Position numbers and translations under genes: made by a program. A DNA stretch of 64,000 nt from Chloroflexus aurantiacus J-10-fl (lineage in GTDB: Bacteria; Chloroflexota; Chloroflexia; Chloroflexales; Chloroflexaceae): positions 4,216,001 to 4,280,000 of the forward strand of contig NC_010175.1 of assembly GCF_000018865.1 (NCBI RefSeq), in the 5' to 3' direction. Below the pieces are notes generated by a model. The model was not told the origin of the DNA, ran no database searches, and saw only the letters and a program-made list of their open reading frames with translations. Numbering within the stretch: the first letter of the stretch is position 1; each line of letters begins with the position of its first letter. Below, in pieces: positions 1-9,393 of the stretch.

Positions 1-89
1 CCCGATCCGGTCACCGCGCCAGGCGGGGTGAAACTACACGCGGAAAGCGCAACCACGAACACGAGTAACCAAACGATAAGTTGTTTCAT
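1..89 (-). CDS. N-terminal fragment of a lipoprotein
   Basis: Only the first 29 codons are inside the window; the gene continues beyond base 1. The reading begins MKQLIVWLLVFVVALSACS, a classical lipoprotein signal peptide with a charged start, a hydrophobic core and a lipobox LSAC, so the mature protein should be lipid-anchored at Cys18 on the outer face of the membrane. The start ATG (89-87) overlaps the stop of the upstream CPBP protease gene as ATGA, and AAGGAG lies about nine bases ahead of it. The two genes are therefore very likely co-transcribed and translationally coupled. Function beyond the signal peptide cannot be judged. Confidence 0.7.
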   Translation of the reverse strand, partial: MKQLIVWLLVFVVALSACSFTPPGAVTGS

Positions 90-868
90 GATGTTTCTCC
101 TTGTTGCCTGTAATGGCAATGATTCACGCGGTTAGGATCGATATCTTCCCTGTAACCGCGCAGCAAATAGACACCGTACAGTGCCATCAGCCCCGAAATA
201 ACGACCTTCAAAATCGGGATGTACAGCGCCACTTCGCCCGCTTCCATGCCGCCTGTGGCGCTGAATTGCAGGAAGTCATTGAAGGCATGGAGCAGCACCA
301 GCGGCACGACACTGTTCAAGCGGATGCGCAGTGCGCCAAGACCGATTGCTCCCAGAAACGAAGCAATGATTTGCGCCAACACGAAGATAGGATCACGCCC
401 GACCAACAGCGAGTTGATATGGATAATGCCAAACAGCCCTGCCGAGATGAGCACTGCGTTCATTACGCCTTGTGGTCTGAGCGCATGCAGCAGCACGCCG
501 CGAAAGATTGCTTCTTCCTGAAAACCGATCAACAGCGTCACAATAAGCAGGACGATGATGTTGCCGGGCGCGGGAAGTTGCGGTTGAAACAAGAGCGTTG
601 GTCCAATCAACAGCACCAGCGGCACGAGTAAAAGGTGTACATTCTGCCATTGCGTTGGCGCGTTGAAGCCTGCCTCGCGCCACCAGCCCAAAACGGAAAG
701 GATGACGATGGCAAGTAGTGCGTTGAGCATCAACAGCGGCAGGTCGAGCGCGACCAGCGGTACACCTGATGCCTTGCTAAAGAAGAACCCCGCCAGAACG
801 AACACTTCAAGCACGAGTATGACGAGCACGGAAAATACCAACGGTTGTCTTGTAATCAGGTTTTTCAT
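86..868 (-). CDS. CPBP-family intramembrane metalloprotease (CAAX protease-like)
   Basis: A 260-residue multi-pass membrane protein. The start is placed at MKNLITRQPL because AAGGAGG lies just ahead of it; a longer reading is possible but has no such site. The CPBP/ABI motifs are visible: an EExxxR element in GFQEEAIFRGVLLHAL, a following histidine in IIHINSLL, and an HAFNDFL element near the C-terminus. These are the residues proposed to coordinate metal and cleave within the membrane in Rce1-type enzymes. The substrate is unknown; bacterial relatives act in peptide processing or immunity. It is followed with a 4-base overlap by a lipoprotein gene, suggesting a two-gene unit. Confidence 0.85.
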   Translation of the reverse strand: MKNLITRQPLVFSVLVILVLEVFVLAGFFFSKASGVPLVALDLPLLMLNALLAIVILSVLGWWREAGFNAPTQWQNVHLLLVPLVLLIGPTLLFQPQLPAPGNIIVLLIVTLLIGFQEEAIFRGVLLHALRPQGVMNAVLISAGLFGIIHINSLLVGRDPIFVLAQIIASFLGAIGLGALRIRLNSVVPLVLLHAFNDFLQFSATGGMEAGEVALYIPILKVVISGLMALYGVYLLRGYREDIDPNRVNHCHYRQQGETS

Positions 869-953
869 TTTTTCCTCCTTGCTGCCAAGTGTAGGGCGGG
901 GAGCTGCTTTTTCCATCTCCCAATCGGGAGATTTCAGTCGGGGGATAAACTAC

Positions 954-995
954 CCCCATCAATCCCTCCATGGGGAGATGGAGGGATTGATGGGG
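954..995. repeat. 18-bp perfect inverted repeat between divergent genes
   Basis: CCCCATCAATCCCTCCAT at 954-971 is exactly complementary to 978-995, leaving a 6-base loop. It lies between the divergent CPBP protease and the 80-residue gene, so it is not a normal terminator position for either. A smaller dyad (ATCTCCC/GGGAGAT) lies at about 915-930. It could be an operator or an extragenic palindrome. Confidence 0.8.
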
Positions 996-1013
996 CTGTA
1001 TTAAGATGAGCAT

Positions 1014-1256
1014 ATGAACACGACACGACAACCATCGTTGTATACAATTCGGCTACGCGGTAAACTGGATCGCGAACAGGCTGCATGGTTTCCAGAGTTG
1101 ACCCATACTGACGACGAAGACGGCAATACCCTGCTGACGGGTGAACTGCCCGATCAGTCGGCACTGATGGGCATACTCTTTCGTGCCCACAATCTCAATT
1201 TGAAGATCTTGTGTGTGAAATTGAAGGTTCCCGTTGAAAGGGATAACAATGGATAA
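1014..1256 (+). CDS. Small conserved-looking hypothetical protein (80 aa)
   Basis: I do not recognise a family. The 80-residue product (MNTTRQPSLYTIRLRGKLDR...) has the composition of a real soluble protein. It ends with a predicted strand-rich stretch containing LNLKILCVKLKVPVE, which resembles a short alpha/beta fold seen in small uncharacterised proteins encoded beside stress or sensor genes. The ribosome site is weak (AAGATGAG), so the start is less certain. It is the first gene in a plus-strand series but is separated from the next by 164 bases. Confidence 0.5.
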   Translation: MNTTRQPSLYTIRLRGKLDREQAAWFPELTHTDDEDGNTLLTGELPDQSALMGILFRAHNLNLKILCVKLKVPVERDNNG

Positions 1257-1420
1257 GTTGTCTGATTCCATGTTCGATAGTTCGGTTTGTACTCCTGTAG
1301 TGTACAGACCTTCTGATCCTCTGCACCCATATGCTCTGGATACTTAAATCCTGGGATAGACGGCATCGCTTCCATCTTCACGTCTATCAGGGCCATGCAA
1401 TTGAGAATTAAGGAGAAAAA

Positions 1421-1762
1421 ATGGAAATGCTGAAGTTATTCAATCGCGGGCTACGTTTCTTACTTGAACTCTGTGGCCTCATCGTGTTTGGGTATTGGGG
1501 ATTCCAAACCGGCGACAACATGATGATGAAATTCCTGCTTGGGCTTGGCGTTCCTATCCTGTTCGCTGTGGTGTGGGGAACATTCCTGGCCCCCAAATCC
1601 ACGCGGCGACTGAGAGAACCATGGCGCTCACTGATCGAACTCATCATCTTTGCGCTGGCGTGTTGGGCATTGTATAGCACAGGTGCAGTCAATCTATCGG
1701 TCGCGTTTGGTGGTATCTATATCGTCAACAAAATATTGACAGTACTTTGGAGACAACAATGA
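1421..1762 (+). CDS. YrdB-like (DUF2568) small membrane protein
   Basis: A 113-residue integral membrane protein with about four hydrophobic segments (ELCGLIVFGYWGFQTG, FLLGLGVPILFAVVWGTF, LIELIIFALACWALYSTG, FGGIYIVNKIL). The FGYWG, VVWGTFLAPKS and final IVNKIL elements match the YrdB/DUF2568 family as I know it; its function is unknown. The ribosome site is strong (AAGGAG seven bases before ATG). The stop overlaps the start of the next gene by four bases (ATGA), so the two are translationally coupled. Confidence 0.8.
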   Translation: MEMLKLFNRGLRFLLELCGLIVFGYWGFQTGDNMMMKFLLGLGVPILFAVVWGTFLAPKSTRRLREPWRSLIELIIFALACWALYSTGAVNLSVAFGGIYIVNKILTVLWRQQ

Positions 1763-2409
1763 ACAAACGAAATTGGCTGGCAGTTTTCGGTGTTGTGTAC
1801 GTGTTGGCCTGGTTGATCGGGTTGGTAATCCCTACAGGCACGCTATCCCCATCTATGCCTGATGCAGAGCTTCGTCAGGCGCTGCTTGCCAATCAAACAG
1901 CGCGCCTGATACAGGTTTATCTCATTGACGGTGTGGCGGGTATTTCCATCCTGCTCTTCGCGGTTGCAGTATGCGGTCTATTCCAGACTCCAGGAGAAAA
2001 GAATCTTGCCCGTGTGGTTTTGAGCGCAGGCATTGCTGCGGGTACAATGTCACTGGTGCAGGCAAGCATTCAGCAGACCATGGTCAATTCGGCTCTACTC
2101 ACTTCCGCCGAAACTCCCTTTCGTACCTTGCTGGTGTTGATCAACCAGATTGACACGTTCAAGTTGATGGCGCTGGCTTTGCTGAGCGTTTCCATCTCCA
2201 CCATCGGTTTGCGCACCCATCTGCTCCCTGCCTGGGTCAACTGGTCTGGTATTGTCCTTGCTATTGCTCTGCTGCTCGGCGGACTCAGTTTCGCCTTTAC
2301 CAATGCCATGCTCACCGTCATTCTGTTCGCTTCCCTCCCCATGCTGCTGATCTGGGTGGGTGCAGTTAGTACGGTGATGATGAACGATTTCAAACAAGGG
2401 ATGAGATAA
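1759..2409 (+). CDS. DUF4386-type multi-pass membrane protein
   Basis: A 216-residue membrane protein with about six hydrophobic spans: an N-terminal one after MNKRNWLAVF, one around GISILLFAVAVCGLF, and later GIVLAIALLLGG and TVILFASLPMLLIWVG. The layout resembles DUF4386 proteins, a widespread family of unknown function. The start is placed at ATG 1759, inside the ATGA overlap with the preceding gene, rather than at an in-frame TTG four codons earlier. The stop overlaps the acetyltransferase start (TAATG), giving a compact three-gene unit. Confidence 0.7.
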   Translation: MNKRNWLAVFGVVYVLAWLIGLVIPTGTLSPSMPDAELRQALLANQTARLIQVYLIDGVAGISILLFAVAVCGLFQTPGEKNLARVVLSAGIAAGTMSLVQASIQQTMVNSALLTSAETPFRTLLVLINQIDTFKLMALALLSVSISTIGLRTHLLPAWVNWSGIVLAIALLLGGLSFAFTNAMLTVILFASLPMLLIWVGAVSTVMMNDFKQGMR

Positions 2410-2924
2410 TGAAAACGATGATCCGCCCTGAAACAGCCGATGATTTCAACGCCATTTACCTGATCAACCAACTGGCATTCAACCGCGAAAATGAAGCGCA
2501 CCTGGTGGAGGAACTGCGCTCTGCTGGAGCGATCATCTTGTCGCTGGTGGCACAGATGGAGGATAGAATCGTCGGCCATATCCTGTTTTCACCGGTTGTA
2601 ATCACCGATGCCGACGCGCACTGGCAGGCTGTCGGATTGGGACCGATGGCAGTCCTGCCTCAGCTTCAACATCGGGGAATTGGTTCAGCCCTCATCCATG
2701 CCGGGCTGGCTGAACTCAACAAGCTCGGTCACGATGTCGTCGTTGTGCTGGGGCATCCCGGCTTCTATCCCCGCTTCGGGTTTAAGCCGTCTAAACCATT
2801 TGGCATTGCGTGGGAGATTGATGTGCCTGAAGAAGTGTTCATGGTGAAGGAATTGCGTAGTGGGGCGCTCAACGGTAGAAAGGGTGTCGTCCGCTATCAC
2901 CCTGCGTTCAATGGAGTTGAATAA
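2409..2924 (+). CDS. GNAT-family N-acetyltransferase (YhbS-like)
   Basis: A 171-residue soluble acyltransferase that should transfer acetyl from acetyl-CoA to an unknown amine. The N-terminal MIRPETADDFNAIYLINQLAF is a typical GNAT first strand and helix. The acetyl-CoA binding motif A is present as LGPMAVLPQLQHRGIGSALI, with the Q-x-x-G-x-G/A signature. The following VVVVLGHPGFYPRFGF is diagnostic of the YhbS subgroup (COG3153). The ATG overlaps the stop of the preceding gene by one base. Confidence 0.9.
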   Translation: MKTMIRPETADDFNAIYLINQLAFNRENEAHLVEELRSAGAIILSLVAQMEDRIVGHILFSPVVITDADAHWQAVGLGPMAVLPQLQHRGIGSALIHAGLAELNKLGHDVVVVLGHPGFYPRFGFKPSKPFGIAWEIDVPEEVFMVKELRSGALNGRKGVVRYHPAFNGVE

Positions 2925-2952
2925 TCACTATTGGTAGGATGTAATTGAAACT

Positions 2953-4002
2953 ATGAACCTGCGCGCCCATCTGGAACAACTGCGAACCGAAATGAACGTA
3001 CCCGCCCTCGCTGCCTTTGTTGTCAGCCATGAGTCCACCCTCGCTGCGGATGTGGTTGGGTTGCGCCACGCTGATCACCCAAACGACCCGCTTACCCTGG
3101 TAGATTACTTCCAAATCGGCTCCAACGCCAAAGCGTTTATCGCCACTACCTGCGCTGCATTGGTCGAAAAAGGGCTTATCACGTGGAATACTCCCGTCGC
3201 CAGCCTGTTTCCCGAACTGTCAGGGGCAATCCTTCCCCCTTACCGCACCATCACGCTGCGACATCTGTTGCAACATCGTTCCGGTTTGCCCGCTTACACC
3301 GACACAGACAGCCCCGATTTCATCCTGCCCGATTTCGATAACGTACCTGATAGCGCACACGTTAATCACTTTGCGATCTGGCTGATGCAAACCTGCCCGC
3401 CACGCGATCCGCCAGGCAGTCAATTCACCTATTCCAATGCCGGTTACAGCCTGGCGGCTGCCATACTGGAACGCGCAGCCGAAAGCCCATGGAATCTTCT
3501 CTTGGACAATCTTGTGCTCAGGCCGCTCAACATCCAGGCGTATCCTGGCATACAACATCCAGCGCGCATAAATGCAGCGCAACCCTGGGGTCATTGGTTT
3601 GAAAACGGCATATATCACCCCTGCGCTGTCGATCAAGAGATTGTTCCACCTTGTTTTGCACCTGCTGGGGATATGTGCATCTCCCTGCCAGACTATGCCC
3701 GCTTTTTGCAATTCCACCTGAAGGGGCTGCAAGGCAAAGACGATCTTCTGCCTGCTGCGCTTATCCAGACTCTTCACAACGACGGAGCATTGGGACAGGG
3801 CATGGGCTGGGGAATCAATGCGCTGCGCGGCATGGAGTCGCTTGGGCGCTGGAGCCTGCACGCCGGTTCAACCGGCACATTTTATGCTATTGCTGCCCTC
3901 TCACATGACTATAACCTGGGCTTTGCTTTATTCACAAATGCTGGTGTGCCTGAGTTAACCTTTGCGCTCAAAAGCCTGATTTCCAATTGGTTTCGCCTGT
4001 AA
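2953..4002 (+). CDS. Serine hydrolase of the class C beta-lactamase/esterase family
   Basis: A 349-residue protein of the beta-lactamase/transpeptidase-like fold (Pfam Beta-lactamase). The three active-site elements are visible: the SxxK nucleophile as S57-N-A-K60, the Y-x-N element as Y160-S-N, and an H-A-G triad near the C-terminus in SLHAGSTGTF. No signal peptide is evident, which argues for a cytoplasmic esterase or peptidase rather than a secreted beta-lactamase. It follows the acetyltransferase after 28 bases and ends the plus-strand run. The substrate cannot be inferred. Confidence 0.85.
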   Translation: MNLRAHLEQLRTEMNVPALAAFVVSHESTLAADVVGLRHADHPNDPLTLVDYFQIGSNAKAFIATTCAALVEKGLITWNTPVASLFPELSGAILPPYRTITLRHLLQHRSGLPAYTDTDSPDFILPDFDNVPDSAHVNHFAIWLMQTCPPRDPPGSQFTYSNAGYSLAAAILERAAESPWNLLLDNLVLRPLNIQAYPGIQHPARINAAQPWGHWFENGIYHPCAVDQEIVPPCFAPAGDMCISLPDYARFLQFHLKGLQGKDDLLPAALIQTLHNDGALGQGMGWGINALRGMESLGRWSLHAGSTGTFYAIAALSHDYNLGFALFTNAGVPELTFALKSLISNWFRL

Positions 4003-4040
4003 ATATCTCTATCAGACGCGCTCCTTCACGCCTTACGGTA

Positions 4041-4112
4041 GTAACTCAGGTTATGCCCATCCTCTGTGTCCTCTGTGTCTCTGCGGTGATAAAGGTAGCG
4101 ACTTGGGTTATT
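4041..4112 (-). repeat. Dispersed HRDTE-type intergenic repeat, copy 1
   Basis: Read on the minus strand it runs AATAACCCAAGTCGCTACC, then TTTATCACCGCAGAGACAC and AGAGGACACAGAGGATGGGC. Close relatives occur at 13883-13945, 14436-14470 and 62436-62505. It lies between the convergent serine hydrolase and the secreted clan CD-like gene. One frame spells HRDTE-like words, which commonly create false ORFs. Confidence 0.75.
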
Positions 4113-4154
4113 ACGGGGGTAGATTGGATATCTACCCCCTGTAGCCTTTTCCTC

Positions 4155-6287
4155 CTAAAACTCCCACCACACCCAATTGTATGATGTCACCGGGAACGGT
4201 CGTGATGGGAAGTCCCCACCCGGCTTGGGCAGTTTGTCGTTAATTGGGTTCACCGTTGTGCTACGGGCGTAGATATAGGCTGGCTTGCCGGCATTCATAT
4301 CAAAGGCGGTCTTCACCCACGCCTGTGCAATCGTAAGTTGTGCCCACGGAAAATCAATCCCCAGGAAGGATGGCATCCGCATGTTGTTCATCAACTGACC
4401 ACCGAATGCGACGTCGGCCATGTTGCTGTTGAAGCCGAGCAGCATATGGGCACCCTGAAAGGCGTTAAACCAGCGTCGGATAGGCTCACTACCGGCTGCA
4501 TATCCCTGTACCCGCAGCGTCTGACACGAGGCGAAGCCGACCCAGCGCAGAGATTGATAACGGGCGTTCGTGCCATCAAACCAGGTGCTATCCTTGTTTG
4601 ACGCCATTGAGATGCCACCTGGTCCACCGTGGCCGGCGTAGTATACGAAGGCCGCCCGATCAACACCGAATGTACAATCAATCCCACCCAGACTGCAATC
4701 ACGCCAGTCGCGCTCCCAGGCTGCCGAATTTGACCAGAAGAAGCGCTGGGTATAGCCGTAACTCAGCATACCGAACCGTAACCCATTGACATCGGGTATC
4801 ACACCGGGCAGATCCGATCCTCCCGTCCCGGCTGGTGGATAGTCCCAGTTGCCTTCGATCCCGAAGGTGTAGCTGGCTTGACTGAGTTCGATCTGCGGTA
4901 TCGCACTGGAACTGGTACCCGCGCGAATGATCACCGGAATATAAAGAAACCGAAAATCGGGAGTCAGGCTAATGCTCGCGTCACGTTGCACGCCATTGTC
5001 GTCGGTCACCCGCAAGATGACGGTTTGAGCGTCTGGTGTCGTCTCGCGCAGACTCGCCGGTAGGGTTGTCGTTAACGTTACTGTGCCGGGAGTGTTGCGG
5101 GTGGCCGGATTGCTCAGCGGTGTCTCATCGCCGAGGAACCACTGATAGGTATACGGAGCGGTGCCATCGGCGATGGTGCCGTTGAAGGTTACTGCACTAC
5201 CCGGCTGAAATGTGCTGCCATTGGTGGGTGAGGTAATGTTGACCGTCGGTGCAAACCCTCCCGATCCACCTGCTGCCAGAGGTACTGAGAACGAGCGGAG
5301 CACAATCTCCTCGCCACCCGGTAGCGTGACCGTGATATTGTCAAATACAGCCTCTGGTTCGATAATAGACTGCTCAACGGCGAAATCGTCAACCTGATAA
5401 CTCAATACCGGATTGGGCACATTCACCGTTGCGCCGGGGTATGATCGCTCGACGGTCTGCTGCACCTCGTTGCGCACCTGGTCGAAGCTCCGCACCGGTA
5501 CCTCTGCTACAAAATCAAGACTCCTGCCATGGAAGGGCATGGCAATCGCCGCTAAACCGGGGACTGAACTATCCAGTGAGTCTCCACCTCCCTGTTGAGT
5601 AAGCAGCGTGTCGGTTGTCGTAAACAGGAGCGATAGATGGCCGCCCGCGCCACCGATAGGGATGAACTGCTGACCATTGACAAAACCAAACGGTACTTCA
5701 ACCACCACACCAACCACCGACTCAGTAACCTGGCCCAGGCCGGCACCGCTGACCGGTACCTGCGCTGCCCGGATGAGGATAGTGCGGCCAAAGTCTTTCG
5801 GGTCACTACACGTGCCTGGTATTGTGGGCAGACGTACCGGATAGTTACTCTGGCTGTTTCCAATCAGTGTGCCGTCGTGGCTGACCAGATCGTTATTCCT
5901 GAGAAAGAGACAGGCCAGGCGTTTGGCTTCCTCTTCATCTACTGCACCAGTCGGCGTTTCACGTCCCAAACCATCAATGTCATACGCGAAAAAACCGCCT
6001 GATGCCTCATATTGAGTCAGCACCGTGCGGTTTTGTTCGTTCAAACGAAAGAGGCGGTTCTTGCCACGGAATTCATCCTGACCCGCGGTTGCGGTACGAC
6101 CAATCCCTTCGAGTAAGCCACCTAACTGTTGGGTGGTGTCATTGCTCACGAGTAATTTTGTTAAGCGAAAGACTGGTAGGAATGTCGTGGTCTGAGCCGG
6201 TGCCGGAGTTGCTGGCCAGAGTGCCAGACACAGCGCACTCATTATGAACAGCGTGAACCATACCTGTGCGCGCACCCTGAGTCTCAT
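4155..6287 (-). CDS. Secreted protein with Ig-like domain and clan CD-like (caspase/gingipain) C-terminus
   Basis: A 710-residue exported protein. The start is at MRLRVRAQVW, preceded by GAGGAG; the signal peptide runs to about residue 31 (ending ATPAPAQ). Residues about 340-450 form an Ig/PKD-like domain (VNITSPTNGSTFQPGSAVTF...). The C-terminal 200 residues carry FVYYAGHGGPGG (His553) and, 35 residues later, WVGFASCQTL (Cys588). A hydrophobic strand ending in His-Gly followed by a hydrophobic strand ending in Ala/Ser-Cys is the hallmark of clan CD peptidases, and the spacing is close to that of gingipain R. It resembles the poorly characterised DUF6345 group. Peptidase activity is inferred from the motifs only. 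It is monocistronic. Confidence 0.75.
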   Translation of the reverse strand: MRLRVRAQVWFTLFIMSALCLALWPATPAPAQTTTFLPVFRLTKLLVSNDTTQQLGGLLEGIGRTATAGQDEFRGKNRLFRLNEQNRTVLTQYEASGGFFAYDIDGLGRETPTGAVDEEEAKRLACLFLRNNDLVSHDGTLIGNSQSNYPVRLPTIPGTCSDPKDFGRTILIRAAQVPVSGAGLGQVTESVVGVVVEVPFGFVNGQQFIPIGGAGGHLSLLFTTTDTLLTQQGGGDSLDSSVPGLAAIAMPFHGRSLDFVAEVPVRSFDQVRNEVQQTVERSYPGATVNVPNPVLSYQVDDFAVEQSIIEPEAVFDNITVTLPGGEEIVLRSFSVPLAAGGSGGFAPTVNITSPTNGSTFQPGSAVTFNGTIADGTAPYTYQWFLGDETPLSNPATRNTPGTVTLTTTLPASLRETTPDAQTVILRVTDDNGVQRDASISLTPDFRFLYIPVIIRAGTSSSAIPQIELSQASYTFGIEGNWDYPPAGTGGSDLPGVIPDVNGLRFGMLSYGYTQRFFWSNSAAWERDWRDCSLGGIDCTFGVDRAAFVYYAGHGGPGGISMASNKDSTWFDGTNARYQSLRWVGFASCQTLRVQGYAAGSEPIRRWFNAFQGAHMLLGFNSNMADVAFGGQLMNNMRMPSFLGIDFPWAQLTIAQAWVKTAFDMNAGKPAYIYARSTTVNPINDKLPKPGGDFPSRPFPVTSYNWVWWEF

Positions 6288-6517
6288 GGTCTCCTCCTCA
6301 CTCCATACTCGCGGAAACAATCCGCCTGAAATGAGGACGAGAAAGAGTTTAAGGTTAGACATTTCAGGCTTTTATGATCTTAAACGTATATCCCAACAGA
6401 AATAATCACCCGAAAGTACTGTGTCATGCATTGATTGCAAGCGGATGTCGTATAATTCTACTGCTATATCACGCTTTGGGAAGTTTGTGTGGCCTATCAC
6501 AACATTGTTATCAGTCG

Positions 6518-6526
6518 TGCTATAAT
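6518..6526 (+). promoter_or_regulatory. Candidate extended -10 promoter of acnA
   Basis: TGCTATAAT matches an extended -10 (TGnTATAAT) about 60 bases before the aconitase start. No good -35 lies at the usual distance, which is tolerable for an extended -10. A second TATAAT lies at 6451-6456. Confidence 0.4.
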
Positions 6527-6586
6527 CGCTCTACCACAAGATGGAATGGCCTTCCGTTGCAAAGGTACAACCGAAGGAGATGACCG

Positions 6587-9328
6587 ATGGCCAACAGTTT
6601 TGGTGCTCGCTCGACTCTCACGGTCGGCGACCGAACCTACGAAATCTACCGACTTGACGCTCTGACTGCCCATGGTGTAAATCTTGCCCGCCTGCCCTAT
6701 TCGCTCCGCATTCTGCTGGAAAATCTTCTCCGTCACGAGGACGGACGTACCGTTACCGCCGATGACATTCTGGCCCTCGCTAACTGGCAACCCCAGGCTG
6801 AGCCGGAACGCGAAGTAGCGTTTATGCCGGCCCGCGTTATTCTGCAAGACTTTACCGGTGTGCCGTGCGTTGTCGATCTGGCGGCAATGCGTGATGCGAT
6901 GGCTGAATTGGGTGGTGATCCTCGTCGCATCAATCCGTTGCAGCCGGTTGAGCTGGTGATTGACCACTCGGTACAGGTCGATGCCTACGGCTCAGAAGCT
7001 GCTCTGTTGATCAACAAAGATCTGGAGTTCCAGCGGAATGTTGAGCGCTATGCCTTCCTGCGTTGGGGGCAGACGGCGTTTGATAACTTCAAGGTCGTGC
7101 CTCCCGGCAACGGCATTGTCCACCAGGTCAACCTGGAGTATCTGGCCCGTGTCGTCTTCACCAGCGACGAGAATCCACGCGCTACCGGGCCGGTACAGGC
7201 CTATCCCGATACACTGGTTGGTACCGACTCACACACCACGATGATCAATGGTCTTGGTGTGTTAGGCTGGGGTGTTGGCGGTATCGAAGCTGAGGCTGCG
7301 ATGCTCGGTCAGCCACTCTCGATGCTGATCCCCCAGGTGGTTGGTTTTAAGCTGACCGGGCGTTTGCGTGAAGGGGCAACCGCGACTGACCTGGTGCTGA
7401 CAGTAACCCAGATGCTGCGCAAGCTGGGTGTCGTGGGCAAGTTTGTCGAGTTCTTCGGTCCCGGGCTGGCCCATCTGCCGCTGGCCGACCGGGCCACGAT
7501 TGCGAATATGGCACCTGAATACGGTGCGACCTGCGGTATCTTCCCGGTCGACGAGGAGACACTCCGCTATCTGCGCTTCTCGGGTCGCAGTGAAGAGCGG
7601 GTGGCGCTGGTCGAGGCCTATTTCAAAGCGCAAGGCCTCTTCCACGATGAGCACACTCCCGAAGCTGAATATTCGACGGTGCTCGAACTCGATCTGAGCA
7701 CGGTTGAGCCGAGTGTTGCCGGTCCCAAGCGGCCAGAGGGGCGCGTGCCGCTGCACGAGGTCAATCGCACGTTCCACATGGCCGTGCCGACAATTATCAA
7801 TCCAACCCAGCCCGATACCGCCCTCTCGGCAGCCGATTTTGCTGCCACAGCGGTAGCCGTGCCCGGTGCCGATTACAAGCTGCATCACGGTTCGGTAGTC
7901 ATTGCTGCGATCACATCCTGTACCAATACTTCTAACCCATCGGTGATGGTGGCTGCCGGCCTGTTGGCCAAAAAGGCGGTTGAAGCCGGTTTGAGTGTGA
8001 AGCCGTGGGTGAAGACTTCACTGGCTCCAGGCTCGAAGGTTGTGACCGAATACCTGACCAACGCCGGTCTGCTGCCCTATCTCGAAGCGCTTCGCTTCCA
8101 CGTCGTCGGTTACGGCTGCACAACCTGTATCGGGAATTCGGGACCGCTCGCCCCGGAAATCAGCCAGACCATCGAGCAGTCTGGTCTGGTCGCGGTCTCT
8201 GTGCTCTCCGGTAATCGCAACTTCGAGGGTCGTGTCCAGCAGGATGTGAAGGCCAACTATCTGATGTCGCCGCCACTTGTGGTCGCCTACGCCATCGCCG
8301 GTCGCATCGACATCGATCTCGACAAGGAGCCGCTTGGGGTTGGTAAGGATGGTAAGCCGGTCTACCTGCGCGACATCTGGCCTTCGCAGGCTGAAGTCCA
8401 GCAAACTATCGAGACGGCCATCCAGTCCGAGATGTATCGCCGTTCGTATGCCAGTGTCTTTGTGGGTGATGAGCGGTGGGAGAATATTCCGGTGCCGGCC
8501 GGTGATCGCTTCGCCTGGGATCCGCAGAGCACCTACGTGCGTCGACCACCCTACTTCGACCAGATGAGTCCAACGCCGCCGGCACGGGTGGCCGAGATCC
8601 ATGGGGCACGTGTCCTGGCGTTCCTCGGCGACAGCATCACCACCGATCACATCAGCCCTGCCGGGAGCATCAAAGTCAACTCTCCCGCCGGCAAGTATCT
8701 GATCGAGCATGGTGTGGCACCGGCAGATTTCAACAGCTATGGTGCGCGCCGTGGTAACCACGAAGTGATGGTACGCGGTACCTTTGCCAATGTCCGTCTC
8801 CGCAACAAGCTGGCGCCGGGTACCGAAGGTGGCTTCACCACCTATCTCCCAACCGGCGAGGTGATGACGATCTACGATGCGGCGATGCGTTACCAGGCCG
8901 ATGGCACGCCGCTGGTGGTGATTGCCGGCAAGGAATACGGCAATGGCTCATCGCGTGACTGGGCAGCCAAAGGGCCGTATCTGCAAGGCGTGAAGGCGGT
9001 TATCGCCGAGAGCTTCGAGCGTATCCATCGCTCAAATCTGGTCGGGATGGGTATTGTGCCGTTGCAGTTTATGCCCGGCGAAAACGCGGCCAGCCTTGGC
9101 CTGACCGGTCACGAAGTCTATGATGTTATCGGTCTGGCCGATGCTATTGCCAGCGGCTTCGCCAACGGGCGCATCCTGACGGTGCGGGCAACTGCCGGTG
9201 ATGGCACGGTGCGCGAATTCCAGGTTCGTGTCCGCATCGACACACCGCAGGAAGTCGAATACTACCGCCACGGTGGTATTTTGCAGTACGTGCTGCGCCA
9301 GTTGCTGGCTGAAGATCAGCAGGGATAA
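6587..9328 (+). CDS. acnA: Aconitate hydratase (AcnA/IRP type)
   Basis: A 913-residue cytoplasmic enzyme that interconverts citrate and isocitrate through cis-aconitate in the TCA cycle. The three [4Fe-4S] cysteine ligands are seen as SCTNTSNP (Cys445) and GCTTCIG (Cys511, Cys514). Other family signatures are [20 protein letters not shown] near the first third and the C-terminal swivel-domain motif [11 protein letters not shown]. The length is typical of bacterial AcnA. AAGGAG precedes the ATG. Before the gene lies a 299-base spacer with candidate -10 elements; after it comes a palindromic repeat rather than another gene, so it is probably monocistronic. Confidence 0.97.
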   Translation: MANSFGARSTLTVGDRTYEIYRLDALTAHGVNLARLPYSLRILLENLLRHEDGRTVTADDILALANWQPQAEPEREVAFMPARVILQDFTGVPCVVDLAAMRDAMAELGGDPRRINPLQPVELVIDHSVQVDAYGSEAALLINKDLEFQRNVERYAFLRWGQTAFDNFKVVPPGNGIVHQVNLEYLARVVFTSDENPRATGPVQAYPDTLVGTDSHTTMINGLGVLGWGVGGIEAEAAMLGQPLSMLIPQVVGFKLTGRLREGATATDLVLTVTQMLRKLGVVGKFVEFFGPGLAHLPLADRATIANMAPEYGATCGIFPVDEETLRYLRFSGRSEERVALVEAYFKAQGLFHDEHTPEAEYSTVLELDLSTVEPSVAGPKRPEGRVPLHEVNRTFHMAVPTIINPTQPDTALSAADFAATAVAVPGADYKLHHGSVVIAAITSCTNTSNPSVMVAAGLLAKKAVEAGLSVKPWVKTSLAPGSKVVTEYLTNAGLLPYLEALRFHVVGYGCTTCIGNSGPLAPEISQTIEQSGLVAVSVLSGNRNFEGRVQQDVKANYLMSPPLVVAYAIAGRIDIDLDKEPLGVGKDGKPVYLRDIWPSQAEVQQTIETAIQSEMYRRSYASVFVGDERWENIPVPAGDRFAWDPQSTYVRRPPYFDQMSPTPPARVAEIHGARVLAFLGDSITTDHISPAGSIKVNSPAGKYLIEHGVAPADFNSYGARRGNHEVMVRGTFANVRLRNKLAPGTEGGFTTYLPTGEVMTIYDAAMRYQADGTPLVVIAGKEYGNGSSRDWAAKGPYLQGVKAVIAESFERIHRSNLVGMGIVPLQFMPGENAASLGLTGHEVYDVIGLADAIASGFANGRILTVRATAGDGTVREFQVRVRIDTPQEVEYYRHGGILQYVLRQLLAEDQQG

Positions 9329-9335
9329 TACCTGC

Positions 9336-9393
9336 GGCAAGGTGAACAGGCACATCCACCACCCGTAGGGGCGGGTTTAGAACCCGCCCCTAC
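9336..9393. repeat. 58-bp direct repeat, copy 1, ending in a GTAGGGGC palindrome
   Basis: The element begins GGCAAGGTGAACAGGCACAT and ends in a 13-bp-arm hairpin with a 3-base loop at 9365-9393 (GTAGGGGCGGGTT/AACCCGCCCCTAC). It starts 8 bases after the aconitase stop and could act as a transcription terminator. A nearly identical 58-bp copy lies at 9713-9770. Confidence 0.85.

Noticed and set aside
6431-6456. TTGATT plus TATAAT as an acnA promoter
   Set aside because: The spacer is only 14 bases; the extended -10 at 6518-6526 fits better.
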